A program made the position numbers and the translations under genes. A stretch of 7,558 nucleotides of DNA from NCBI GenBank assembly GCA_910585065.1, contig CAJUCG010000133.1, forward strand, positions 1,807-9,364, written 5' to 3'. The notes beneath the pieces were generated by a model. It worked only from the letters and a program-made list of their open reading frames with translations. It was not told the DNA's origin and searched no databases. Within the stretch, counting starts at the first letter, position 1. Each line of letters starts with the position of its first letter. This document shows positions 1 through 6,195 of this stretch, piece by piece. This DNA is from an uncultured Lachnospiraceae bacterium (GTDB lineage Bacteria > Bacillota > Clostridia > Lachnospirales > Lachnospiraceae).

Positions 1-386
1 TACTTTTCCCTAAGTACCTCCACACCTCTGCCCCACTGCGCAGCTCCCAAACGATGAAATTCATCCAGGATCAGATAGGATGGATTTATCTTCGCAAGTT
101 CTTCCTCTCCTAAACGCATCAACTTCGCATAGGTCATAAAACAGAGATTCGTTATTTCTTCCCCGCCTGCAAGAAGCCATTTCTCCCGCTGTGTCTGGTA
201 AATATATTCCGAGGGGGACAGCCAGCAGATCCTCTCCTTTTTATGAGCTGTACAAAGCCTAAACCCGATAAAGGACTTTCCCGTCCCCGTTGGATGAATT
301 ACCGCTGCTTTTCCTGTTTCTTCCATCATGGAAACCGCCGCTTTATAGGCTTTTTGGTTATGTTCAAATAAGATATTTCCGCTCAT
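1..386 (-). CDS. Superfamily 2 DEAD/DEAH-like helicase, N-terminal part (3' end outside window)
   Basis: The visible 128 codons form the first half of a RecA-like ATPase domain. A Q-motif-like FEHNQ lies at residues 7-11, the Walker A loop HPTGTGKS at 31-38, a TYAKL segment resembling motif Ib at 85-89, and the Walker B box as DEFH at 108-111. From memory, the combination HPTGTGKSFI, WLSPSEYI, TYAKLM and LILDEFHR matches a family frequent in Clostridia whose members carry helicase-associated repeats at the C-terminus; that part is not visible here. The role is probably ATP-driven nucleic-acid remodelling, with substrate unknown. Two in-frame ATGs exist, at 392 and 386. The strong AAAGGAG (394-400) sits only 1 nt from the first but 7 nt from the second, so 386 is the better start (MSGNILFEHN). 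The gene follows a long, unusual non-coding leader. It could belong to a defence or phase-variable locus, but no neighbour in view shows this. Confidence 0.85.
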   Translation of the reverse strand, partial: MSGNILFEHNQKAYKAAVSMMEETGKAAVIHPTGTGKSFIGFRLCTAHKKERICWLSPSEYIYQTQREKWLLAGGEEITNLCFMTYAKLMRLGEEELAKINPSYLILDEFHRLGAAQWGRGVEVLREK

Positions 387-618
387 TGACATACTCCTTT
401 CCTGATGGAATACTTTTTATGATTCTGCCCTTTTTTATTTTTTTCTGATTTTTATCTCTCCTTGTACATTTGATTTGCCATTTCTTCTCCTCTTTTTTTG
501 TAATTTTCCCTTCTTTTTTCCCTTTCTCTATCATCAAATCAGAAGCACTATAAAAATTCTATTTTTGAATAAATTTCCATTTATTTCCTAAAAATTCTCT
601 TCATTTTTGATATAAAAG

Positions 619-642
619 GTAATGAATGGAAGCAATGTATGA
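619..642 (+). repeat. Left copy of a perfect 24-bp inverted repeat
   Basis: The 24 bases from 619 (beginning GTAATGAATGGAAG, ending AATGTATGA) are the exact reverse complement of 1147-1170. Similarity extends a few bases outward with one indel (AAAAG before both copies). An exact 24-mer match by chance in a window this size is of the order of one in ten million. The two copies flank 504 bp. No target-site duplication is seen outside them. Confidence 0.9.
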
Positions 643-684
643 TTCACCTTGGAAACCCGCTTAAATACTGCTTTTCCGAAACCC

Positions 685-935
685 TGACCAGAATTTGACG
701 GCGATAAAACGATTTTTACTCCTCCATTTTAGCCGGGAAATATAAAAAAAGTCAGAGTAAAATTCTAGAAAAAACAAAAGATTACAATATTCTATAATGC
801 AAAAAAATTAGAAAAGTTGACGGCAAAATTCCTTTTTTTATCCGTTTTTTAAGGAAATCCACTGCAAACACCAGCAGAGAACAAGAGGGATGAGAGGTTC
901 AGTATTTGACCAGAAATCTGACGGCAAATAAACGA
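685..935 (+). repeat. Three degenerate direct repeats with TGACGGC core
   Basis: TGACCAGAATTTGACGGCGA... (685-712) and TGACCAGAAATCTGACGGCA... (907-935) align over about 28 bases with one indel and share a final AAACGA. A shorter copy, AGAAAAGTTGACGGCAAAA, lies at 810-828. The GACGGC cores begin at 697, 819 and 920, that is 122 and 101 bp apart. All three are on the same strand and inside the inverted-repeat-bounded segment. The spacing is too long and the conservation too poor for a CRISPR array. They could be binding sites for a regulator or recombinase. Confidence 0.55.
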
Positions 936-1019
936 AAAATAAAGATCCTTTTATGGTCAATTGGAAATATTTGTAAATATATCAGACTATTTATGAATTA
1001 TTTTAGAAGAATAAGAAAT

Positions 1020-1049
1020 ATTATATTTGTGCTAAAATGATAAATTCAA
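1020..1049 (-). promoter_or_regulatory. Candidate leftward sigma-A promoter toward the helicase
   Basis: On the minus strand a TTGAAT -35 (1049-1044), an 18-nt spacer and a perfect TATAAT -10 (1025-1020) would start RNA near 1013. The transcript would run left through the repeats to the helicase start at 386, giving a leader of roughly 630 nt. The -35 matches only 4 of 6 and the region is AT-rich, so chance resemblance is possible. Confidence 0.35.
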
Positions 1050-1068
1050 AAAACTGCGGTCAAATTTA

Positions 1069-1097
1069 TTGACAAACGTATTATCCTGTGATACAAT
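1069..1097 (+). promoter_or_regulatory. Strong rightward sigma-A promoter with no gene behind it
   Basis: TTGACA (1069-1074), a 17-nt spacer and TACAAT (1092-1097) match the sigma-A consensus at 11 of 12 positions, with optimal spacing. The start would be near 1104. No plus-strand gene follows: transcription would pass the right copy of the inverted repeat and meet the terminator at 1252-1289. Its -35 lies 20 bp from the -35 of the leftward candidate, giving a back-to-back pair. Confidence 0.65.
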
Positions 1098-1146
1098 CCT
1101 AACGGTTGGTAGTACAGACCATCATGATTTTTACAATTTTTGGTTG

Positions 1147-1170
1147 TCATACATTGCTTCCATTCATTAC
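1147..1170 (-). repeat. Right copy of the perfect 24-bp inverted repeat
   Basis: This is the exact reverse complement of 619-642. It lies 50 bp downstream of the rightward -10 box, inside the predicted short transcript. A second, shorter inverted match (TGGAAATATTTG at 962-973 against 1179-1190) lies nearby but is partly self-palindromic and so less telling. Confidence 0.9.
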
Positions 1171-1251
1171 TCTTTTTCCAAATATTTCCATTAGCTTTTA
1201 TATAAGTTTCCCCCTTTATAATTTTTATTTTTAATACTATTTTATACACAC

Positions 1252-1289
1252 AAAAACTGTCACAGAAACTTTTTTTTGTGACAGTTTTT
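1252..1289. terminator. Bidirectional rho-independent terminator
   Basis: AAAAACTGTCACA (1252-1264) pairs perfectly with TGTGACAGTTTTT (1277-1289), a 13-bp stem around a 12-nt loop. Pairing resumes outside a small bulge (TACACA 1245-1250 with TGTGTA 1292-1297). The A/T flanks provide a T run on both strands. On the minus strand it ends the purine permease transcript after a UTR of about 180 nt. On the plus strand it would end the orphan transcript starting near 1104. Confidence 0.85.
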
Positions 1290-1467
1290 TATGTGTATGG
1301 ACGCGAATATATGTAAACACATATAGAAATTAGTTGCTGATGTAACACACTCTGCATAGTGAGTAAGAAGAAAAACACTCTCCCACTTGCCTACATAAAA
1401 ATTTTCCTCTACTTGGTGTCGATACACTTTCAATTATCAATATGGAAGAAACTTCTCTCCTCATTTC

Positions 1468-2895
1468 CTAGTGTGTGACAAAGAACATAAGTGCAAACAA
1501 TGTCCCAATTACCCATGTTCCCACATTGATCTCCTTTGTTTTTCCCGTAAACAATTTAAGAAAAATATAGGAAATTAAACCAAATGCGATCCCGTAGCTA
1601 ATATTGTATGTAAAAGGCATAAATGAGATCGTAAGGAATGCCGGAAGCGCGATGGACGGATCATTCCAGTCGATTTTTAATACTGCACCCATCATCAGGA
1701 CACCGACAAAAATTAAGACTGCTGCGGTTGCGCAGCCCGGAATCAGGGAGGCAATCGGACTTAAAAACATAGTGATAAAAAACATCGCGGCTGTGACCAT
1801 GGCGGAAAGTCCTGTGCGTCCGCCCTCTGCAATTCCGGAGGAAGCCTCCACAAAGGTAGTGACTGTCGATGTGCCGCAGACGGAACCGCAGACTGTCGCG
1901 ATCGCGTCGGAGAGCATCGCCTTTTCGAAATTTGGCACCTCACCATTCTTTTCAAGCATATTGCCGCGCGCACAGGCACCAAAAAGTGTACCGAGCGTAT
2001 CAAACATATCCACGAGGCAGAAGGCAAGTGCAGTAGTAATCAATAAAACTACTAAAGATCCGCCGCTGTGTTCGGCAAGATACCCTGAAAAATCAAACCC
2101 CTGTGTAAATACCTTGCCGAGTGCAAGTTTTCCAAAATCGGCGAAAGCGGCGAAAGGATTAAAATTAAATTTCTCGCCAAATCCCACATAAAAATCTTTT
2201 ACTGTGATCCCAAGAACATAATAAGCTGCCGTACCGCCAAGCATTCCCCAGAATACCGCTCCCTTAATCTTTCGCGCGGAAAGCGCGGCGATCGCAATCA
2301 AGGTAAAAATGGTGACAAGCAGCGGCATAATGGTCGCCCAAGTCGCCGTGCCGTTAAAGACATTGAACGATACAAGGGTAACGCAAGTGGAATCGCTCTT
2401 TACCACAATCCCCGCATTTTGAAGCCCAAGAAATGCAATAAACAAGCCGATCCCCGCAGGGATTGCCATGCGCACCGAAGCCGGGATCGCATCAAAAATC
2501 TTTTTGCGCACACCGGTAAGTGTCAGGGCAATAAAGAGCAAACCATCAAAGAGTACTAAAAGCAGTGCGTTCGCATAGGTCAGTCCGAAGCCGAAACATA
2601 CGGTGTAGACAAAAAACGCGTTTAAGCCCATACCGGACGCTTGTGCAAGCGGCAGATTCGCAAGCAGACCAATAAGCAAAGTTCCTGCAACTGCCGAGAT
2701 CGCGGTGGCAATATAGACTGCATTGTACATTTTGTCCGGCGTTGTGCCAGTCATCTCCGCCAGATCAGAAAACATTCCGGCATTGACCATAAGGATGTAG
2801 GCCATCGCCATAAAAGTGGTAAGACCCGCTAAGATTTCCGTCTTAACCGTGGAGCCTTTTTCCCTGACCTGAAAATACTTTTCCATATTTTCCAT
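1468..2895 (-). CDS. NCS2-family purine (guanine/hypoxanthine or adenine) permease, AzgA/PbuG type
   Basis: This 475-residue, highly hydrophobic protein has the length of AzgA/PbuG-type transporters, which import purine bases by proton symport through about 14 membrane segments. Family hallmarks are visible: GLTTFMAMAYILMVN in the first segment (24-38), AQASGMGLNAFF (84-95), VDMFDTLGT (295-303) and the substrate-site region VEASSGIAEGGRTGL (349-363). The start at 2895 is supported by AAAGAGG 8 nt upstream; the ATG three codons later is too far from it. The exact substrate cannot be read from sequence. It is a single-gene unit: a terminator at 1252-1289 lies downstream and the GH5 terminator lies upstream. 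I see no purine riboswitch in the 297-bp leader region, although genes of this type often have one. Confidence 0.93.
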   Translation of the reverse strand: MENMEKYFQVREKGSTVKTEILAGLTTFMAMAYILMVNAGMFSDLAEMTGTTPDKMYNAVYIATAISAVAGTLLIGLLANLPLAQASGMGLNAFFVYTVCFGFGLTYANALLLVLFDGLLFIALTLTGVRKKIFDAIPASVRMAIPAGIGLFIAFLGLQNAGIVVKSDSTCVTLVSFNVFNGTATWATIMPLLVTIFTLIAIAALSARKIKGAVFWGMLGGTAAYYVLGITVKDFYVGFGEKFNFNPFAAFADFGKLALGKVFTQGFDFSGYLAEHSGGSLVVLLITTALAFCLVDMFDTLGTLFGACARGNMLEKNGEVPNFEKAMLSDAIATVCGSVCGTSTVTTFVEASSGIAEGGRTGLSAMVTAAMFFITMFLSPIASLIPGCATAAVLIFVGVLMMGAVLKIDWNDPSIALPAFLTISFMPFTYNISYGIAFGLISYIFLKLFTGKTKEINVGTWVIGTLFALMFFVTH

Positions 2896-2978
2896 AAAAA
2901 CAACCTCTTTCTGCGCTGTATCTTATATTGAATGCCCGAACACAGAGAAATTACCGGAACGGAACATATTTGTTATTT

Positions 2979-3001
2979 TGCATAAACAGCGCGGTTATGC
3001 A
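2979..3001. promoter_or_regulatory. Operator-like dyad upstream of the purine permease
   Basis: TGCATAA (2979-2985) and TTATGCA (2995-3001) are 7-bp arms around a GC-rich 9-bp centre containing GCGC. It lies about 85 bp before the permease start in the 297-bp gap (2896-3192), which otherwise shows only A/T-rich sequence and the GH5 terminator. It could be a protein operator or a small RNA hairpin. No regulator is assigned. Confidence 0.35.
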
Positions 3002-3117
3002 GAACAACAATTTTAAAAACTTAGAAATACTTTATAAAAATACCATAAACTGCGTATAAAATCAAGCAACAGATAACAAAGAACATTTTTTCGGGTTTTT
3101 TGAAAAATACAATAATT

Positions 3118-3157
3118 AACCAGGGAAACATAATTTGACTTTAATGCTCCCCTGGTT
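3118..3157 (-). terminator. Terminator downstream of the GH5 gene
   Basis: AACCAGGG (3118-3125) pairs with CCCTGGTT (3150-3157). The 24-nt loop can form an inner hairpin (CATAA/TTTAATG). On the minus strand it lies 36 bp after the GH5 stop codon. The T run on that strand is weak (TTAATTATTG) and is better on the plus strand (TTTTGAT). Confidence 0.65.
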
Positions 3158-3192
3158 TTGATCTTGTATCAATTATTTATCTGTCCGGTACC

Positions 3193-4521
3193 TTACCGCT
3201 CAATCTCAAGTACTGCCATCAGTCCCGAAAGCAATTCCTCATCGATAAATTTCGCCGCCGTCCGGCTGTAAAATACATCCGTGATATCCCAGAGTACAGG
3301 ACACATTCCGCGGCGGTACGCAGCATCGCAAACTGCGGTCAAATAGCGGTTTACTGCACCCTCCGCCTTATTTTTTGTCGCGGCTCCGAATTCGCCAACA
3401 ATCACCGGAATTCCCTGATCGATAAAATGTTCCTTCATCATATCCATATTTTTGTTAAGAAATTCATAGTCCTCGTCACTGCCCCAGTCCGGCTGCATCT
3501 TGCCCCAGCTTGCATCCTCATCAAGGATGGCAAAGGTAGACGGGGTATAGTAATGCACGGATACCGCCATACGGTTTGCTGGGTCATTTGGCATCTTAAA
3601 AAGTTCATCGCAGGTCAGTTCAATATCCGTCGCATAACCCGCAATTAGCAGGTGGCGCAGGGCATTATTCCCGCCGGAAGCGCGAACAATATCTACAAAT
3701 TTCTGATTGATCTCATTTAAAAGTGCGTAGGCCTCCGGCTTTCCATTTGTGCCGCCATAGCGGTTCCAAAGATTTTCCCAACATCCTTCTTCATTGAGCG
3801 ATTCAAACATCAGGTGATCATTATAATCGCCGAACGCTTCACAAAGCTGTGTCCAGATGCGCTCGTACTTGTACATACACTCATCCTTCTTGTCCGCCTC
3901 GGAAAAGCCCGTCCACCAGCCGCCATCCCAGTGGATATTGAGAATTACACACATTTCTTCCTTTAAGATACAATCCACAACTGCCTTGACGCGCGTCAGA
4001 TACTTGTCATTGATGGTGTAGTCCTCCCCCATTAAATTTGACCAGGCAACCGGAACACGCATAACACCAAACCCACAGTTCGCATATCCTTTGATTATCT
4101 TTGGAGAGATTACAGGACTTCCCCAGCCGGTTTCATATGCGGTCACAGTACTCGCCTCAAAGCCACAGCTCTCAAAAGTATTGCCAAGATTGATCCCCAC
4201 GCCGAAACTCTGCACATACTCCATGGTAGTAATATCCCGCATGGCCTCAGTCTCTTCGGTTTTATCTGCTTCATTTGGTGTGTCTTCACCCTCTAAATCC
4301 GTCCCTTTGGTCGGGTTTTCCCCTTCTAACTCCTCTTGGTTTTCCTTATTTTCCTCCCCGCCCGGCTCTTTATTTTCCTCTGTCTTCTCCTGACTTTCCA
4401 CCTTCGTCGGCTCCCCTGCATTCTCTTTCTTTTCCTCCCCGCACCCGGTAAATAAAATTGCTGTGCAGAGCAGAGTGCAGAGTGCTATATTCCATTTTTT
4501 GCCAATTAACTTTTTTCTCAT
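3193..4521 (-). CDS. Lipoprotein glycoside hydrolase family 5 endo-glycanase (cellulase-like)
   Basis: This is a 442-residue secreted enzyme for internal cleavage of beta-glucan-type polysaccharides. The N-terminus MRKKLIGKK, a hydrophobic stretch (10-25) and FTGC with Cys27 form a lipoprotein signal peptide; F at -3 is slightly unusual. Residues 28-93 are a Glu/Lys/Asn-rich acidic low-complexity tether. The GH5 barrel (about 97-442) shows GVGINLGNTFES (107-118), conserved RVPVAW (155-160), NIHWDGGWW (195-203), the acid/base in LNE (E244), HYY (323-325) and the nucleophile in GEFG (E377). It resembles subfamily 4, which includes endoglucanases, xyloglucanases and lichenases, so the substrate is open. 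The ATG at 4521 has AGGAG 9 nt upstream; an in-frame TTG at 4542 would swallow that site. A TATAAT (4572-4567, minus) lies upstream but lacks a good -35. Transcription with the GH43 gene 100 bp upstream is also possible. Confidence 0.92.
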   Translation of the reverse strand: MRKKLIGKKWNIALCTLLCTAILFTGCGEEKKENAGEPTKVESQEKTEENKEPGGEENKENQEELEGENPTKGTDLEGEDTPNEADKTEETEAMRDITTMEYVQSFGVGINLGNTFESCGFEASTVTAYETGWGSPVISPKIIKGYANCGFGVMRVPVAWSNLMGEDYTINDKYLTRVKAVVDCILKEEMCVILNIHWDGGWWTGFSEADKKDECMYKYERIWTQLCEAFGDYNDHLMFESLNEEGCWENLWNRYGGTNGKPEAYALLNEINQKFVDIVRASGGNNALRHLLIAGYATDIELTCDELFKMPNDPANRMAVSVHYYTPSTFAILDEDASWGKMQPDWGSDEDYEFLNKNMDMMKEHFIDQGIPVIVGEFGAATKNKAEGAVNRYLTAVCDAAYRRGMCPVLWDITDVFYSRTAAKFIDEELLSGLMAVLEIER

Positions 4522-4621
4522 TCTTATTTTCTCCTGTTCCAAAACAAGTAAAGATATGCAAAATATATTATAAATTTGAAATTTTGCTTATCTCTGCTAA
4601 AATAAATACAATTACTTACAC

Positions 4622-6091
4622 TTATTTCATAAATACAAATTCTTCCAATTCAAACAGACAGCGTCCTGCAAAATACTCGCCCGTCCAGCCGCCATACTCC
4701 GTGGTCACCGTAAAATACAGCGCGTGCCTCCCCGTTACCGCCTCTGCAATGCAGTGGATCACACCGCTGTCCGACCCGATTTTCACGCTTCCAATCTCAT
4801 GACCGCTCCCTCTTTCTTCCCCGTCCAAAAAAATATGCAAGGTCGCATCGCAGCCACAGCCGCGGATTTTTGCTGCAAATTCCATGGTCTTACTTGAGGC
4901 ATCCTCACCGAAATCAAAATACTTGTAGCCGATCACCGCTCCATCCCGGATATTTGTGATCACGCGCTCAAATACATTGTGCTGCGTTACAAATGCGCCG
5001 CCCTTTAAGACGCAGGCAATCTCAGCCGGGGTAGGTTCATACGGCGAAAGCACCTCCTCAAAACCAAGCGAAGTCATCTCCGCCGGGACAATTGTACCAT
5101 CCGGTAAAAATTCAATTCGCTCCACACAGCCGCGTCTTGACATAATGGAATTATTTGTCATCCGATGATAAAAAACATACCATTGCCCGCGAATGCATAC
5201 TACTGAACCATGATTGTTGCCGCCCGGATAGTCCAGTCCATTATCCACAAGATAACCCCGGTAAGTAAACGGTCCTGTCGGTTTGTCCGCAGTTGCGTAG
5301 GCTAAGCGGCTGCCGCGCTTTGGCGAGTAAATCAGATAGTAGACTCCATTGATTTTGCGCGGCGAACACGCCTCAAAAAACAGGCTGTTTTCCTCCGTAA
5401 AACCGTAGGAATCCGCAACTTGCATCCCTGGTACGGTAGGCAAATTTGCACATCTGGCACTTTTTGTAGACGCAGCCAAATTGCCGGAAGTATCATTTTC
5501 ACCATCCTCTGTCTGCTCAAGTACCCGATTGCATGGGATAATATGTTCAATACCGCTTCCGTCTAAAATTTCATACATATTTTCTGGATTAACTTCTGCC
5601 ATAAAAGAACGCTCATAACCACAATAAATATAAACCCTGCCGTCATCATCCACCAAAACTCCCGGATCGATAAACCAGCCATTACAGCACACGGCATCCG
5701 GAATGGTGTATTTGTACTGCGAAAGCAAAGTAAATGGTCCCTCCGGGCGATCGCTGACCGCCACACAGCCGATTGCACCCACAATATAAGCGTACAGATA
5801 ATATTTTCCGTCCTTTTCGACCACATCCGGCGCGAAAAGTTCATTATGTTCCTTTGTCCAGGGCGTATCCGACGCGTGATCTCGATCGGCTCTTGTATGA
5901 AAAATATCGCCGTGGCAAGTCCACTGATTTAACTGATCAATCGGCGCGCTCCAACATTTCAATACATAGTCGCAGAATTTGTCAGAACCGGCATTGTCAT
6001 GCGAACCATAAACATAAACCCGGTCGCCAAATACCCTAGGTTCCCCGTCCGGTATATATTCCCATTTTGGCAGATATGGATTTGACATCAT
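4622..6091 (-). CDS. Glycoside hydrolase family 43 (beta-xylosidase/alpha-arabinofuranosidase type) with C-terminal CBM6-like domain
   Basis: This 489-residue, five-bladed beta-propeller enzyme releases xylose or arabinose from hemicellulose fragments. The likely GH43 triad is present: general base D15 in IPDGEP, pKa-modulating D142 in WFIDPGV and general acid E240 in LFFEACS. Other propeller features are APDVVEKDGKYYLYA (87-101), DDDGRVYIYCG (148-158) and the NNHGSVV segment. Residues from about 370 to 489 (GYKYFDFG, then alternating beta strands ending LFELEEFVF) look like a CBM6-type sugar-binding sandwich. There is no signal peptide, so it is inferred to be cytoplasmic, acting on imported oligosaccharides made by enzymes such as the neighbouring GH5. 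AAGGAG (6102-6097) lies 5 nt from the ATG at 6091 and 8 nt from the next in-frame ATG at 6088, so either may be used. No terminator separates it from the GH5 gene. Confidence 0.92.
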   Translation of the reverse strand: MMSNPYLPKWEYIPDGEPRVFGDRVYVYGSHDNAGSDKFCDYVLKCWSAPIDQLNQWTCHGDIFHTRADRDHASDTPWTKEHNELFAPDVVEKDGKYYLYAYIVGAIGCVAVSDRPEGPFTLLSQYKYTIPDAVCCNGWFIDPGVLVDDDGRVYIYCGYERSFMAEVNPENMYEILDGSGIEHIIPCNRVLEQTEDGENDTSGNLAASTKSARCANLPTVPGMQVADSYGFTEENSLFFEACSPRKINGVYYLIYSPKRGSRLAYATADKPTGPFTYRGYLVDNGLDYPGGNNHGSVVCIRGQWYVFYHRMTNNSIMSRRGCVERIEFLPDGTIVPAEMTSLGFEEVLSPYEPTPAEIACVLKGGAFVTQHNVFERVITNIRDGAVIGYKYFDFGEDASSKTMEFAAKIRGCGCDATLHIFLDGEERGSGHEIGSVKIGSDSGVIHCIAEAVTGRHALYFTVTTEYGGWTGEYFAGRCLFELEEFVFMK

Positions 6092-6138
6092 TTACTCTCC
6101 TTTTTATATGTAATATTTGATAATAATGGTTAGATCAG

Positions 6139-6184
6139 AAAAATCCTCCTGCCCGGGCAAAACACTAAAATCAGGCAGGAGGAT
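6139..6184 (-). terminator. Rho-independent terminator after the small membrane protein gene
   Basis: ATCCTCCTGCC (6143-6153) pairs perfectly with GGCAGGAGGAT (6174-6184), an 11-bp GC-rich stem. On the minus strand it is followed at once by TTTTT. It lies 11 bp after the 49-codon gene and 47 bp before the GH43 start, so it closes the pyrE unit and insulates GH43. Its descending arm also buries a GGAGGA sequence. Confidence 0.88.
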
Positions 6185-6195
6185 CTTACTCTCCT

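Larger units (their letters stand above)
1104..1290 (+). ncRNA. Putative short orphan transcript (about 187 nt)
   Basis: This is inferred from the near-consensus promoter upstream and the strong hairpin-plus-T-run terminator at its end. I recognise no known RNA family and see no strong internal fold besides the terminator. The RNA would contain the right inverted-repeat copy (1147-1170). It also spans a 36-codon ATG ORF (1124-1234) of only uncharged residues apart from one histidine, but that ORF has no ribosome binding site. Regulatory RNA, a small toxin-like mRNA or a fortuitous transcript are all open. Confidence 0.35.
387..1467. other. Long AT-rich intergenic region with inverted repeat, promoters and terminator
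   Basis: This 1.08-kb gap contrasts with the tight spacing elsewhere in the window. Reading leftward from the helicase, positions 415-536 are almost pure pyrimidine on the plus strand, so the helicase leader RNA would be purine-rich. It contains several Shine-Dalgarno-like stretches and a 9-codon ORF (481-452). Next comes a segment bounded by 24-bp inverted repeats (619-642, 1147-1170) with three TGACGGC direct repeats and two divergent promoters. A strong terminator ends at 1289. The last part, 1298-1467, is the probable 3' untranslated region of the permease gene. It shows only a small dyad (ATATGT-AAAC-ACATAT, 1309-1324). No ORF here has both a good ribosome binding site and protein-like composition. 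Confidence 0.8.

Noticed and set aside
685..935. Possible CRISPR array from the three TGACGGC repeats
   Set aside because: The repeats are degenerate, one is truncated, spacings exceed 100 bp, and no cas gene is in view.
1046..1249. 67-codon minus-strand ORF starting with GTG in the gap
   Set aside because: It has no ribosome binding site before the GTG, a composition typical of translated AT-rich DNA, and it runs through the promoter, the inverted repeat and the terminator flank.
1309..1324. Small dyad ATATGT-AAAC-ACATAT in the permease 3' UTR
   Set aside because: It is a six-bp A/T-rich palindrome of the kind expected by chance, with no T run and no promoter nearby.
1604..2191. 195-codon plus-strand ORF
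   Set aside because: It is antisense to the purine permease, whose membrane-protein motifs are unambiguous. The plus-strand translation has no domain pattern and no upstream ribosome binding site.
3037..3065. Candidate permease promoter TTGATT-17-TATTTT on the minus strand
   Set aside because: Both hexamers match at only four of six positions, and similar matches are common in this AT-rich stretch, so I could not choose a promoter.
2896..3117. Purine riboswitch or PurR box upstream of the permease
   Set aside because: The aptamer's conserved loop and junction sequences are absent. A CCGAAC at 2937-2942 resembles half of a Pur box but has no properly placed partner.
3330..3344. 15-bp exact match (AAACTGCGGTCAAAT) to 1051-1065
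   Set aside because: One copy is inside the GH5 coding sequence. A 15-mer match has a chance of a few percent in a window of this size and has no supporting context.
4522..4542. Seven-codon N-terminal extension of the GH5 enzyme from an in-frame TTG
   Set aside because: The extension would contain the AGGAG that serves the ATG at 4521 and would put charged residues ahead of a normal lipoprotein signal peptide.
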